Below, one piece after another: positions 53,484 to 62,310 of a DNA stretch of 64,000 bases (position 1 is its first letter; every line of letters begins with the position of its first letter). The translations under genes and the position numbers were made by a program. The notes beneath the pieces were generated by a model. That model was not told the DNA's origin. It saw nothing but the letters and a program-made list of their open reading frames with translations, and made no database searches. The DNA comes from an uncultured Burkholderiaceae bacterium (GTDB lineage: Bacteria > Pseudomonadota > Gammaproteobacteria > Burkholderiales > Burkholderiaceae_B). The DNA is taken from the NCBI GenBank assembly GCA_937888805.1, contig CALBEY010000020.1:17631-81630 (forward strand), read 5' to 3'.

Positions 53484-55004
53484 ATGACGGTTATTAAGGA
53501 AGAGGATCTGATCGAGTCGATCGCCGATGCCATTCAATTCATCAGCTACTATCACCCGGCCGATTACATTGCGCACCTGGCGCGCGCTTACGAGCGCGAG
53601 CAAAGCCCGGCTGCCAAAGATGCGATGGCGCAGATTTTGACCAATTCTAAGCTCTGTGCTGAGGGGCGGCGCCCCATTTGCCAGGACACTGGCATCGTCA
53701 ATGTTTTCCTAAAAATCGGCATGGGTGTGCGTTTTGATACCCAGCGTGATTTGCAATCTTTGTGCGATGAGGGTGTGCGTCGCGGTTACCTCAACCCTGA
53801 CAATCCATTGCGAGCATCGATCATAGATGAACCGATCTTTTCACGCCAGAACACCAAAGACAACACGCCCTGTGTGCTCTCAATTGAGTTGGTGCAAGGT
53901 GACACTGTTGATGTGCAAGTTGCCTCAAAAGGCGGTGGCTCTGAAAACAAATCCAAATTGGCCATGTTAAACCCCAGTGATTCGATCGTTGACTGGGTTT
54001 TAAAGACCGTGCCAACCATGGGCGCGGGCTGGTGTCCGCCTGGTATGTTGGGTATCGGTGTTGGCGGCACGGCAGAAAAAGCTGTGTTGATGGCCAAGCA
54101 ATCGCTGATGGAAGATTTGGATATGTACGAGCTATTGGCTCGCGGGCCCAAGACGCCACTTGAGGAATTGCGCATTGAGATCTATCAAAAAGTAAATGCA
54201 TTGGGTATTGGCGCTCAAGGTCTAGGCGGTTTAACCACAGTGCTTGATGTCAAGATCAACACTTTCGCGACCCATGCCGCGTCAAAACCTGTGGCCATGA
54301 TTCCAAATTGTGCGGCCACACGGCATGCCCATTTTGTGCTTGATGGCTCAGGTCCGGTGCAGCTTAAGCGCCCGTCCTTGTCTGATTGGCCTGACGTGAA
54401 ATGGGCGCCCGATTACAAAGCTTCTTTGCCTGTGGATTTGAACGCCTTGACCAAAGAAGAGGTTGCGAGTTGGCAGCCTGGCCAAACGTTGCTGTTAACT
54501 GGCAAGATGCTGACCGGCCGTGATGCAGCGCATAAACGAATTCAGGACATGTTGGCCAAAGGCGAGAAGCCACCTGTGGATTTCACCAATCGCGTGATTT
54601 ATTACGTCGGGCCTGTTGATCCGGTTGGTGACGAAGTGGTCGGACCTGCAGGACCGACGACCTCAACACGGATGGATAAATTTACTGAGATGATGTTGGC
54701 CCAAACCGGTTTGATTGCCATGATTGGTAAGGCTGAGCGTGGGCCAGCGACCATTGAGTCGATTGCCAAACACCAGTCGGCTTATTTGATGGCGGTCGGT
54801 GGCGCGGCTTATTTGGTCTCAAAGGCTATTCGCAGCGCCAAAGTGTTGGCGTTTGAAGACCTTGGCATGGAAGCCATTTATGAATTTGATGTGATTGATA
54901 TGCCGGTGACTGTTGCTGTTGACGCCAAAGGGACGTCAGTACATGAAACCGGCCCAAAAGAATGGGCCGGTAAAAGTGTCGGTATCCCGGTTGTCGCTGC
55001 TTAA
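53484..55004 (+). CDS. fumA: Class I (iron-sulfur) fumarate hydratase
   Basis: This 506-residue [4Fe-4S] hydratase interconverts fumarate and malate. The three cluster cysteines are recognisable in ICQDTGIVNVF, GWCPPGMLG and IPNCAATRHAHF. The C-terminal segment DRAAH-like (AAHKRIQDMLAKG) and VIYYVGPVDPVG are also class I marks. A perfect hairpin lies in the last codons. It converges on the CaiB-like gene, and their ends overlap by 4 nt. Confidence 0.92.
   Translation: MTVIKEEDLIESIADAIQFISYYHPADYIAHLARAYEREQSPAAKDAMAQILTNSKLCAEGRRPICQDTGIVNVFLKIGMGVRFDTQRDLQSLCDEGVRRGYLNPDNPLRASIIDEPIFSRQNTKDNTPCVLSIELVQGDTVDVQVASKGGGSENKSKLAMLNPSDSIVDWVLKTVPTMGAGWCPPGMLGIGVGGTAEKAVLMAKQSLMEDLDMYELLARGPKTPLEELRIEIYQKVNALGIGAQGLGGLTTVLDVKINTFATHAASKPVAMIPNCAATRHAHFVLDGSGPVQLKRPSLSDWPDVKWAPDYKASLPVDLNALTKEEVASWQPGQTLLLTGKMLTGRDAAHKRIQDMLAKGEKPPVDFTNRVIYYVGPVDPVGDEVVGPAGPTTSTRMDKFTEMMLAQTGLIAMIGKAERGPATIESIAKHQSAYLMAVGGAAYLVSKAIRSAKVLAFEDLGMEAIYEFDVIDMPVTVAVDAKGTSVHETGPKEWAGKSVGIPVVAA
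54948..54971. terminator. Perfect hairpin inside the 3' end of the fumarase gene
   Basis: ACCGGCCCA (54948-54956) and TGGGCCGGT (54963-54971) form a 9-bp GC-rich stem with a 6-nt loop, about 30 nt before the fumarase stop. No T-run follows. Its position at a convergent junction suggests a role in ending transcription arriving from the minus-strand side or in 3' stability. Confidence 0.45.
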
Positions 55005-56200
55005 TTGGGTTTGATGCCAAATTCCCGCAAGATCTCTCCAGTATGCTCGCCAAGCCCAGGGGCGTGGCGAGTGTACTGAATAGGTGTGTCTGAGTAGTTG
55101 ATGGGGTTAGCGGTGGTGGGTGACGTGCCTGCGACGGGATGTGGCACTTCACGCCAGATTTGACGTGCCTTGACCTGGGGATGATTAAACACTTGATCAA
55201 TGGTCTGGATGGGGCCGCAAGGCACCCCCACTTTTTCAAGTGAGCTGATCCAATCGTCGCGCGTGCGAGTGAGCATAATGCCTTCAAGCATGGGGATCAG
55301 TTCATCTCGGTTAACAATACGGACAGAATTGGTCTGAAATTTGGGGTCTGTGGCAAGTTCAGGCTGGCCAATCACGTGGCTGTACGCCCTAAACTGCGAG
55401 TCGTTGCCCACAGCCACAATCAAGTACCCATCTTTGGCTTCAAACACCTGGTAAGGCACAACGTTTTGGTGGGCGTTGCCGGCTCGGGTGGGGGCAACGC
55501 CAGAGGTCATGTAATTTAAGTTCTGATTGGCCAACATGGCGATGTGGCAATCTAAGAGAGCCAAGTCGATGAATTGCCCCAAACCACTGCGCGCCCGCTC
55601 GTGAATGGCGCCCGTGATGGCGAGTGCGGCGTATAGCCCTGTGATGACATCAGTAACTGCAACACCGGCCTTTTGTGGGCCAGCGCCGGGTAGACCGTCG
55701 CGTTCACCGGTGATGCTCATCAAACCACCCATGCCCTGGACCATAAAGTCGTACCCAGGGCGCTGAGCGAATGGTCCATTTTGACCGAATCCCGTGATTG
55801 AGCAGTAAATCAATCCGGGCATTTCAGCTTTGAGGCTCTCGTAGTCCAGACCGTATTGCTTTAAGCCCCCCACTTTGAAATTCTCAATCACCACGTCGCA
55901 CTGGCTGGCAATTTTTTTCACAGTGGCAGCCCCCTCTGGGGTAGATAAGTCAACCGCAATTGAGCGTTTGTTGCGGTTTGTGCTCAAGTAATAAGCAGAC
56001 TCTGTTGTGTCGTTACCTTGGGCGTCCCGCAAATATGGTGGGCCCCAAGCGCGCGTGTCGTCACCCGTGCCTGGGCGTTCGACCTTGATCACATCAGCAC
56101 CCATATCAGCCAGGTTCTGGGCGCAAAAGGGTCCCGCCAAAACACGGGACAAATCAAGAACCCGCACGCCGTCTAGCGGCGCGCGTCGGGATAATGTCAT
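55001..56200 (-). CDS. Family III CoA-transferase (CaiB/BaiF)
   Basis: This 399-residue CoA-transferase would move CoA between two acids. The opening LDGVRVLDLSRVLAGPFCAQNLADMGADVIKVE is the family start, and the catalytic Asp lies in GVAVTDVITGLYA. The closing ELGEHT-like sequence (GLGEHTGEILREFG) is typical. It lies 33 nt after the SDR on the same strand and likely shares its promoter. Confidence 0.92.
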   Translation of the reverse strand: MTLSRRAPLDGVRVLDLSRVLAGPFCAQNLADMGADVIKVERPGTGDDTRAWGPPYLRDAQGNDTTESAYYLSTNRNKRSIAVDLSTPEGAATVKKIASQCDVVIENFKVGGLKQYGLDYESLKAEMPGLIYCSITGFGQNGPFAQRPGYDFMVQGMGGLMSITGERDGLPGAGPQKAGVAVTDVITGLYAALAITGAIHERARSGLGQFIDLALLDCHIAMLANQNLNYMTSGVAPTRAGNAHQNVVPYQVFEAKDGYLIVAVGNDSQFRAYSHVIGQPELATDPKFQTNSVRIVNRDELIPMLEGIMLTRTRDDWISSLEKVGVPCGPIQTIDQVFNHPQVKARQIWREVPHPVAGTSPTTANPINYSDTPIQYTRHAPGLGEHTGEILREFGIKPN

Positions 56201-56233
56201 GCTGTTTCCTATTGGATATCGAATGCGTCCATA

Positions 56234-57148
56234 TTAAATCGGATCCCAGTCAATGGCATCGGGCGAGCGCTCAAGGGCCGCGAAATGATGCTTCATGGCG
56301 GGCGCTGCAATCTGCGCAATGGATTCGGGTGTCCAGCCTGTGCTCATGTGCACTGAGCGAACGGGACGTGGCTGGCTAAAGAGCATGATTTCATTGGCGC
56401 GCACAGCAAAAATCTGACCGTTGACATCCTTGGCGCTGTCAGAGGCCAAGAAAACAGCCATTGGGGCCACCTTATGGGCTTCCATTTTTTGCAGTTTCAA
56501 AACCCGCGCTTTTTCTTCATCGGTATTGGCTGGAATGGAGCTTGTCATGCGACTCCAGGCAAATGGCGCGATACAGTTTGAGCGCACGTTGTAGCGGTTC
56601 ATATCCAGCGCAATCGATTTAGACAGCGCGGCAATACCGAGTTTTGCGGCCGAGTAGTTGGCCTGACCGAAGTTGCCAATCAAGCCTGAGGTCGATGTCA
56701 TGTGAACAAAAGCGCCTGACTCTTGCTCGCGAAAGTGGTTGGCAGCGGCGCGACTGACAAAAAAGGTGCCATTCAGATGAACGTCGATGACTTGGCTCCA
56801 TTCCTCGTCGCTCATCTTGTGAAAAACGCGGTCCCGAAGGTTACCGGCGTTGTTCACCACGATATCGATACGACCAAAGTGTGAAATGGCGGTTTCAATG
56901 ATGCCGTTGGCAGACGCCCGAGTCGACACGCTATCTGTGTTGGGCACCGCAATGCCGCCAGCGGCTTTGATTTCATCAGCGACGTTTTGTGCTGGTGCGC
57001 CGGTGAGGCCTTCACCCGATAGGGCGGCACCGATGTCATTGACGACCACTTTGGCGCCAGCCGCACCCATTGCCAGTGCGATTTCGCGCCCAATTCCCCC
57101 ACCAGCACCCGTTACCACGGCAACTTTACCTGTCAACATACCAGTCAT
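56234..57148 (-). CDS. SDR-family 3-hydroxyacyl-CoA dehydrogenase-like protein
   Basis: This is a 304-residue Rossmann enzyme with VVTGAGGGIGREIALAM (cofactor site), VNNAGNLRDRVFHKM and the catalytic Ser-Tyr-Lys in TSTSGLIGNFGQANYSAAK. The overall form is like the dehydrogenase domain of multifunctional beta-oxidation enzyme 2 (HSD17B4 type). It could oxidise a 3-hydroxyacyl-CoA. It precedes the CaiB gene by 33 nt and diverges from the acyl-CoA dehydrogenase pair. Confidence 0.9.
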   Translation of the reverse strand: MTGMLTGKVAVVTGAGGGIGREIALAMGAAGAKVVVNDIGAALSGEGLTGAPAQNVADEIKAAGGIAVPNTDSVSTRASANGIIETAISHFGRIDIVVNNAGNLRDRVFHKMSDEEWSQVIDVHLNGTFFVSRAAANHFREQESGAFVHMTSTSGLIGNFGQANYSAAKLGIAALSKSIALDMNRYNVRSNCIAPFAWSRMTSSIPANTDEEKARVLKLQKMEAHKVAPMAVFLASDSAKDVNGQIFAVRANEIMLFSQPRPVRSVHMSTGWTPESIAQIAAPAMKHHFAALERSPDAIDWDPI

Positions 57149-57187
57149 CTGTTTTCTCCCATTTCGTTTTTTTTGATGGATTTACCA

Positions 57188-57236
57188 CTATCCTAAACCC
57201 TACCACATAGCCTAGGATAGGTGATTACCAATGGTA
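57188..57236. promoter_or_regulatory. Operator-like repeats in the divergent SDR/acyl-CoA dehydrogenase promoter region
   Basis: CTATCCTA (57188-57195) and TAGGATAG (57213-57220) are an exact 8-bp inverted repeat 17 nt apart. TACCAC recurs at 57183 and 57201, and TACCA-A-TGGTA (57226-57236) is a small palindrome. The 272-nt gap (57149-57420) has no gene. The arrangement suits binding of a dimeric repressor controlling both directions; no regulator gene is adjacent. Confidence 0.45.
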
Positions 57237-57420
57237 TGACGCTTGATAAGCCAAACTACAATGGTCAATAAAAATGCACTTGTAGAAGGCGTCAGTTTGG
57301 CGCAGCGGTCAGACGCCCGAGGCTAAGAGATTTGTTTGTTGTGAAACCCGCGTTCCAAAATGACAGATTCCGGTGCATTCGTCGGGCTTGTTACATTTGA
57401 AAAAATGAGTGGAGAAAAGC

Positions 57421-58611
57421 ATGGACTTAACTTGGACTGAGCAAGAAGCGGCATTTCGTGAAGAAGTGCGCGCTTTCACAGAAAAAAACCTACCTGCCGA
57501 CATTCGCGACAAGCAAATGCACCACCAAAGGCTAGGAAAAGATGACTATATCCGTTGGCATCGCATTTTGGCTGACCACGGTTGGGGTGCCCCAACTTGG
57601 CCTAAGGAATATGGCGGGACGGGCTGGAATGCTGTCGAACGGTTGATTTTTGAAATTGAAACTTTCAAAGCTGGTGCACCACGTTTGCTCTCTTTTGGTC
57701 TGAGCATGATCGGCCCAGTTTTGATGAAGTTTGGCAACCAAAAACAAAAAGATTACTACTTGCCGCGCATCATCCGTGTCGAAGACTGGTGGTGCCAAGG
57801 CTACTCTGAACCTGGTTCGGGATCGGATCTTGCTTCGCTTAAAACCCGCGCCGAACGTCAAGGCGACAAATACATCATCAATGGTCAAAAAACGTGGACA
57901 ACCTTGGGCCACCACGCCGATTGGATGTTCTGCTTGGTGCGCACGGACCCCTCGGTCAAAGCCCAGCGCGGTATTTCGATGGTTTTGATTGACCTGCGCC
58001 AACCTGGCGTGACCGTGCGGCCTATCAAGACCTTAGACGGTGGTGCCGAGGTCAATGAGGTCTGGTTAGAAAATGTTGAGGCGCCGCTCGAGAACTTGGT
58101 TGGCGAAGAAAACGATGGATGGACTTATGCCAAGTACTTGTTAGGGCATGAGCGCACCGGTATTGCTGGTATTGGGCATTGCCATCGTGAATTGGCGATC
58201 CTTAAGCGGATGGCCAGCGAAGCCATGGCAGGCAAAACATCGTTAAGCTTTGATGCGCGGATGATGGACAGCATCAACCAAATCGAAGCCCAAGTCCTGG
58301 CTTTAGAAATGTTGCTCTTGCGCGTGGCGGCGGACAGCACGGCGGGCCCAGGTCCAAAAGCATCGATTCTTAAAATCCGTGGTTCTGAACTCCAGCAAGA
58401 ACTGGCTCGTCTGCAAATGCAGGTCGCGGGTCCAGAGGCTTGGGCTTACGACCCCGATTGGATGCGCGCTGAAAGCGAGTTTCATGGCCCTGGTGGTGAG
58501 TTTGATGTCGGTTCGGCGGCGACCTACTTCGACATGCGAAAGACGACCATTTATGGCGGCACCAACGAGATCCAGAAAGGGATCATTGCCAAGCAGCTTA
58601 TCGGCGTTTGA
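57421..58611 (+). CDS. Acyl-CoA dehydrogenase subunit with YGGT site
   Basis: This 396-residue acyl-CoA dehydrogenase begins at the ATG at 57421, with GGAG at 57411-57414; a GTG at 57409 is in frame. The beta-domain has YSEPGSGSDLASLKTRAE and INGQKTWTT. The C-terminus is TTIYGGTNEIQKGIIAK, with Gly where medium-chain enzymes have the catalytic Glu (YEGT). It lacks the RxxFG FAD motif. The next gene has that motif and lacks this end, so the two probably form one mixed enzyme as in actinobacterial FadE pairs. Confidence 0.9.
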   Translation: MDLTWTEQEAAFREEVRAFTEKNLPADIRDKQMHHQRLGKDDYIRWHRILADHGWGAPTWPKEYGGTGWNAVERLIFEIETFKAGAPRLLSFGLSMIGPVLMKFGNQKQKDYYLPRIIRVEDWWCQGYSEPGSGSDLASLKTRAERQGDKYIINGQKTWTTLGHHADWMFCLVRTDPSVKAQRGISMVLIDLRQPGVTVRPIKTLDGGAEVNEVWLENVEAPLENLVGEENDGWTYAKYLLGHERTGIAGIGHCHRELAILKRMASEAMAGKTSLSFDARMMDSINQIEAQVLALEMLLLRVAADSTAGPGPKASILKIRGSELQQELARLQMQVAGPEAWAYDPDWMRAESEFHGPGGEFDVGSAATYFDMRKTTIYGGTNEIQKGIIAKQLIGV

Positions 58612-58649
58612 CACCACATCGTCACAGACATTTTTTCGGAAACATAATC

Positions 58650-59768
58650 ATGGATTTTGCATATTCAGAAGAGCAGCGGATGTTGACTGACAGCCTGCGA
58701 CGCGTGATGGCTGAGGGTTGGACTTTTGATAAGCGACGTGCACGCGCGGCCATAGGCGAGTTAGATCAAGCGGCCTGGGCCAGTCTGGCCGAGCTTGGCG
58801 TGGCGGGTTTGATGGTGCCAGAAGCGTACGGCGGGTTCGGTGAAAGCACAGCAACCATGCTGGCTGTTCACATGGAGTTAGGCCGCGGCATCGTCAGTGA
58901 GCCGGTGATTCCCAGCGCGGTGATGGCGGTCACCATACTGTCTGCTATCGAAAACGAGTCGGTCAAGGCAAAGTGGCTCTCGGCCCACGCCGAGGGTGAA
59001 GCGATATTGACAGTGGCTTGGCAAGAAGAGGGCGAGCGATTTGCCATGGCTGCTTCGTCGACCCAAGCCGTTGCTCGGGGTGATGGTTTTGAGCTGACAG
59101 GCGTCAAGCGCCACGTGTGGCATGGCAAAGGCTCAACGGCCATGATCGTGACGGCTTTGCTTGATGGGCAAGCCGCTTTGTTCTTGGTGGCCTCTGATGC
59201 ACCGGGGGTGTCGATGGTCGATTTCCCGACTTTTGACTTGGCCCGTTGCGCCAACGTGACATTTGAGAAAGTGGCGCTTGATGGCGCGGCTTTGTTGGCG
59301 CGCGGCGAGGCCGCCACGGCTATCCTCGATCGAGGTTTGGATTTCGCTATCACGGCGTTGTGCGCACACGCTTGTGGTGCCATGCAGTATTTGATTGAAG
59401 TCACGACCAATTACTTAAAAACACGTAAGCAATTTGGCCAGCCACTGATTAATTTCCAAGTGGTGCAGCACCGTGTGGCTGACATGTTGATTCAACAAGA
59501 GATGGCGGTTTCTAATGCCTTTGTGGCTGCCGTTTCCTTGGTTGATGACCCTGCGCCGCTTCGTGCCAAGCGTGTTTCGATGGCTAAGACAGAGGTCGCA
59601 TTAGCGGCGCGGTTTGTGGGTGAGCAAGCGGTTCACTTACACGGGGGCATGGGCGTGACGCTCGAGCTCGAGGTCGGTGACTATTTCAAGCGCCTGTCCT
59701 ACATGGGTGTTTTGCTCGGGGACAACAACTACCACTTGAATCGCGCGCAGACGCTGATGGCCGCATAA
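58650..59768 (+). CDS. Acyl-CoA dehydrogenase partner subunit with RxxFG site
   Basis: This is a 372-residue acyl-CoA dehydrogenase homologue, 38 nt downstream of its partner. The FAD-binding TRKQFGQPLINFQVVQH is present, but the C-terminus (VHLHGGMGVTLELEVGDYFKRL) has no EGT/GGT catalytic element. The ATG at 58650 follows GGAAA; the frame opens at 58608 inside the previous gene end. It is probably the non-catalytic partner of a heteromeric dehydrogenase. Confidence 0.9.
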   Translation: MDFAYSEEQRMLTDSLRRVMAEGWTFDKRRARAAIGELDQAAWASLAELGVAGLMVPEAYGGFGESTATMLAVHMELGRGIVSEPVIPSAVMAVTILSAIENESVKAKWLSAHAEGEAILTVAWQEEGERFAMAASSTQAVARGDGFELTGVKRHVWHGKGSTAMIVTALLDGQAALFLVASDAPGVSMVDFPTFDLARCANVTFEKVALDGAALLARGEAATAILDRGLDFAITALCAHACGAMQYLIEVTTNYLKTRKQFGQPLINFQVVQHRVADMLIQQEMAVSNAFVAAVSLVDDPAPLRAKRVSMAKTEVALAARFVGEQAVHLHGGMGVTLELEVGDYFKRLSYMGVLLGDNNYHLNRAQTLMAA

Positions 59769-59785
59769 GAATACAGAGGATTGGA

Positions 59786-60616
59786 ATGAGTGAAGTTTCT
59801 TTGGATGACTGGGTAGGGAAATCCCAAACCGTGGTTGATGCCTTAGATGTGGGCCACGCGGCTTGCTTAGCGGCAACCTTGGGTGAGTCGGCACCTGATC
59901 ACGGTAAACCATTGCCAGCACTTTGGCACTGGTGTTTTTTTCCGGAAGTTGTCGGCATGGATGCGCTTGGCACTGATGGCCACCCTGCTCGCGGTGGTTT
60001 TTTGCCGCCAGCCGTTGGTCGTAACCGGATGTGGGCCGGTGGCCGCGTTTATTTTGAGGGGTCATTACTTGCAGGCATTGAGGCTCAAAAGACCTCAACG
60101 GTGATCAACATCACAGAAAAACAAGGCAAAACCGGTTCTTTGCTGTTTGTGACGGTGGCGCATGACATCTTGCAAAGTGGGCAGCGTGTGATTCGTGAGG
60201 AACAAGACATCGTTTATCGCGTGCCCACACCACCGAAGTTGCAAGGCACAGAACAGGCACCTGCGGCAGGATGGACAATGACGGTTGATCCGACAGCAAC
60301 CTTGTTATTCCGTTATTCAGCCTTGACGTTTAACGGCCACCGTATCCATTACGACTTTCCCTATGTCACACAAACCGAAGGCTATCCTGGCCTGGTTGTC
60401 CATGGGCCGTTGATTGCAACGACCATGGTTCAGTCGTTTGTGCGCGCGCATCCAAAGGCTCGAATCGATCACTTGGCCTACCGTGGACTGCGTCCTTTGA
60501 TCGCCCCCAAGCCCTTCGAGGCAGCTGGTGAGATAGTCGAAGACGGGCTTGCTCGGCTGTGGGCTTCTCAAGACGGTACCCTTGCCCATCAGGCTGAATT
60601 GAGGTTTGTGCCATGA
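59786..60616 (+). CDS. FAS1-like hotdog acyl dehydratase (MaoC/HTD2 type)
   Basis: This 276-residue double-hotdog protein begins DWVGKSQTVVDALD and includes WHWCFFPEVVGMDALGTDGH and GGRVYFEG, resembling the HTD2/mesaconyl-C4-CoA hydratase group. The second hotdog has HYDFPYVTQTEGYPGLVVHGPL, the R-hydratase-like motif with His and an Asp nearby. It would hydrate the enoyl-CoA from the dehydrogenase pair. It overlaps the next CaiB-like gene by 4 nt. Confidence 0.88.
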   Translation: MSEVSLDDWVGKSQTVVDALDVGHAACLAATLGESAPDHGKPLPALWHWCFFPEVVGMDALGTDGHPARGGFLPPAVGRNRMWAGGRVYFEGSLLAGIEAQKTSTVINITEKQGKTGSLLFVTVAHDILQSGQRVIREEQDIVYRVPTPPKLQGTEQAPAAGWTMTVDPTATLLFRYSALTFNGHRIHYDFPYVTQTEGYPGLVVHGPLIATTMVQSFVRAHPKARIDHLAYRGLRPLIAPKPFEAAGEIVEDGLARLWASQDGTLAHQAELRFVP

Positions 60617-61803
60617 CCCAAAATATTAGGCCACTCGATGGCATCACCGTAATCAGTTTGGAGCATGCGATTGCAGCGCCATTTTGCACGCGACAGCTGG
60701 CTGACATGGGCGCTCGCGTCATCAAAGTAGAGCGCCCCAAAGTGGGTGACTTTGCACGCGGCTACGATGAGCGTGTCAGGGGCATGGCCTCACATTTTGT
60801 GTGGACCAACCGATCCAAAGAAAGTTTGGCGCTTGATTTAAAGCATCCTGAGGCACAGAAAGCGTTGCATGCCTTGCTTAAAACGGCAGACGTGCTCGTT
60901 CAAAATTTGGCGCCCGGTGCGGCGGCCCGCATGGGTTTGTCGTTTGATGATTTGCAGGTGCAGTATCCGCAGCTCATCGTGTGCGATATCTCGGGCTATG
61001 GTGAAGGTGGACCCTACGAAAGGAAAAAAGCCTACGACCTACTGATTCAAAGCGAGAGCGGTTTTCTGTCAGTGACGGGTTCACCTGATGAGCCTGCCAA
61101 GGCGGGTTGCTCGATGTCTGATATCGCGGCTGGGATGTACGCCTACTCTGGTATTTTGAATGCGATCTTGCTTAGGGGTAAAACGGGACGCGGCAGCCGC
61201 GTCGACGTTTCCATGCTTGAGAGCACCGTCGAGTGGATGAGTTTTCCGCTTTATTACGCTTTTGAGGGAGCTGAGCCGCCGCCTCGGGCTGGTGCGGCGC
61301 ACGCCACCATCTTCCCTTATGGTCCGTTCCCAGTGGGTGATGGCAACACCATCATGCTGGGCTTGCAAAACGAACGCGAATGGGTGATCTTTTGTGAAAA
61401 GCTGATGGCGCAACCCGCATTGGCTAAGGATCTCGATTTTGATTCAAATCCTAAGCGGGTCAAAAACCGTGAGCGCCTGCGTGCCTTGATCGTTGAGCGG
61501 TTTAGTCAGATGACCATTGAAGAGGTGACCGAGCGGCTAGAGCAGGCTCAGATTGCCAATGCGCGTGTCAACGACATGAAGGCCGTTTGGGCACATCCGC
61601 AGTTGGCGGCACGCCAACGTTGGACTGAAATTGATAGCCCTGTTGGCAAGCTTCCGGCGCTGTTGCCCCCGGGTACCAATTCGGCGTTTGACGCGCAGAT
61701 GACCGCTATCCCTGAGCTTGGGGAACACACGCAGAAGATCTTGGAAGAGCTTGGCTTATCAGCTGAGCAGATCAGTGCCCTTGAGCAAGCGGGCGCGATC
61801 TAG
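60613..61803 (+). CDS. Family III CoA-transferase (CaiB/BaiF), second copy
   Basis: This 396-residue CoA-transferase has the start LDGITVISLEHAIAAPFCTRQLADMGARVIKVE and the active-site Asp in GCSMSDIAAGMYAY. It differs from the copy at 55001-56200 throughout. It ends the plus-strand set dehydrogenase-dehydrogenase-dehydratase-transferase and converges on folK. Confidence 0.92.
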   Translation: MTQNIRPLDGITVISLEHAIAAPFCTRQLADMGARVIKVERPKVGDFARGYDERVRGMASHFVWTNRSKESLALDLKHPEAQKALHALLKTADVLVQNLAPGAAARMGLSFDDLQVQYPQLIVCDISGYGEGGPYERKKAYDLLIQSESGFLSVTGSPDEPAKAGCSMSDIAAGMYAYSGILNAILLRGKTGRGSRVDVSMLESTVEWMSFPLYYAFEGAEPPPRAGAAHATIFPYGPFPVGDGNTIMLGLQNEREWVIFCEKLMAQPALAKDLDFDSNPKRVKNRERLRALIVERFSQMTIEEVTERLEQAQIANARVNDMKAVWAHPQLAARQRWTEIDSPVGKLPALLPPGTNSAFDAQMTAIPELGEHTQKILEELGLSAEQISALEQAGAI

Positions 61804-61812
61804 GGGTAGAGA

Positions 61813-62301
61813 TCAAGCGATGGGTGCACATTGTTGATCGGCGCAGCCGATCAACAATGTCTCAATAGAGTGACCGTTAAGAACAAAATCATGACTGAGT
61901 TGGGCCAGTGGACGCAGCACAAACGCGCGTTGAGACATCCTTGGGTGGGGCAGCGTTAAGCGCGGTGTCGTTAAGTTGAGATTGTCATACCAAAGCAGGT
62001 CTAGGTCTAGGGTGCGTGGCGCGTTGCGCACGCTGTCAGCTGTGCGCAAGCGACCATATTGGGCTTCCAGGCGTTGCAGCTCGGTTAAGAGGTTTAACGG
62101 TGCTAGTGTGGTGTGGACTCTAGCCACGGCGTTGACGTAGTGGGGGCCTGGCGCATCAAGTGGGGCTGACCCAAAAAAATCCGAGCACACACAGTCTTCA
62201 ATGCCAGGCAAGTGCCCGATATCGTGGAGGACTTGGCGCAAGGTATCGATGGGCTCGCCCAAGTTGGCACCGAGCCCCAAATATGCCATGGCTTTAGACA
62301 T
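61813..62301 (-). CDS. folK: 6-hydroxymethyl-dihydropterin pyrophosphokinase FolK
   Basis: This 162-residue folate enzyme has AYLGLGANLGEP at the N-terminus, and RTLDLDLLWYDN and LPHPRMSQRAFVLRPLAQ, the HPPK signature. It lies 9 nt after pcnB, and the overlap of functions with pcnB is a common Burkholderiales/gammaproteobacterial neighbourhood. A long perfect stem-loop lies in its 3' codons. Confidence 0.93.
   Translation of the reverse strand: MSKAMAYLGLGANLGEPIDTLRQVLHDIGHLPGIEDCVCSDFFGSAPLDAPGPHYVNAVARVHTTLAPLNLLTELQRLEAQYGRLRTADSVRNAPRTLDLDLLWYDNLNLTTPRLTLPHPRMSQRAFVLRPLAQLSHDFVLNGHSIETLLIGCADQQCAPIA
61828..61860. terminator. Perfect 15-bp stem with 3-nt loop at a convergent junction
   Basis: ACATTGTTGATCGGC (61828-61842) pairs exactly with GCCGATCAACAATGT (61846-61860), leaving a GCA loop. 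It is coding sequence for the folK C-terminus (LLIGCADQQ) and lies 25 nt past the stop of the opposing CaiB-like gene. No T-run flanks it. It is the strongest hairpin in the window, probably a two-way terminator or RNA-stabilising element. Confidence 0.65.
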
Positions 62302-62310
62302 GTTTAAACC

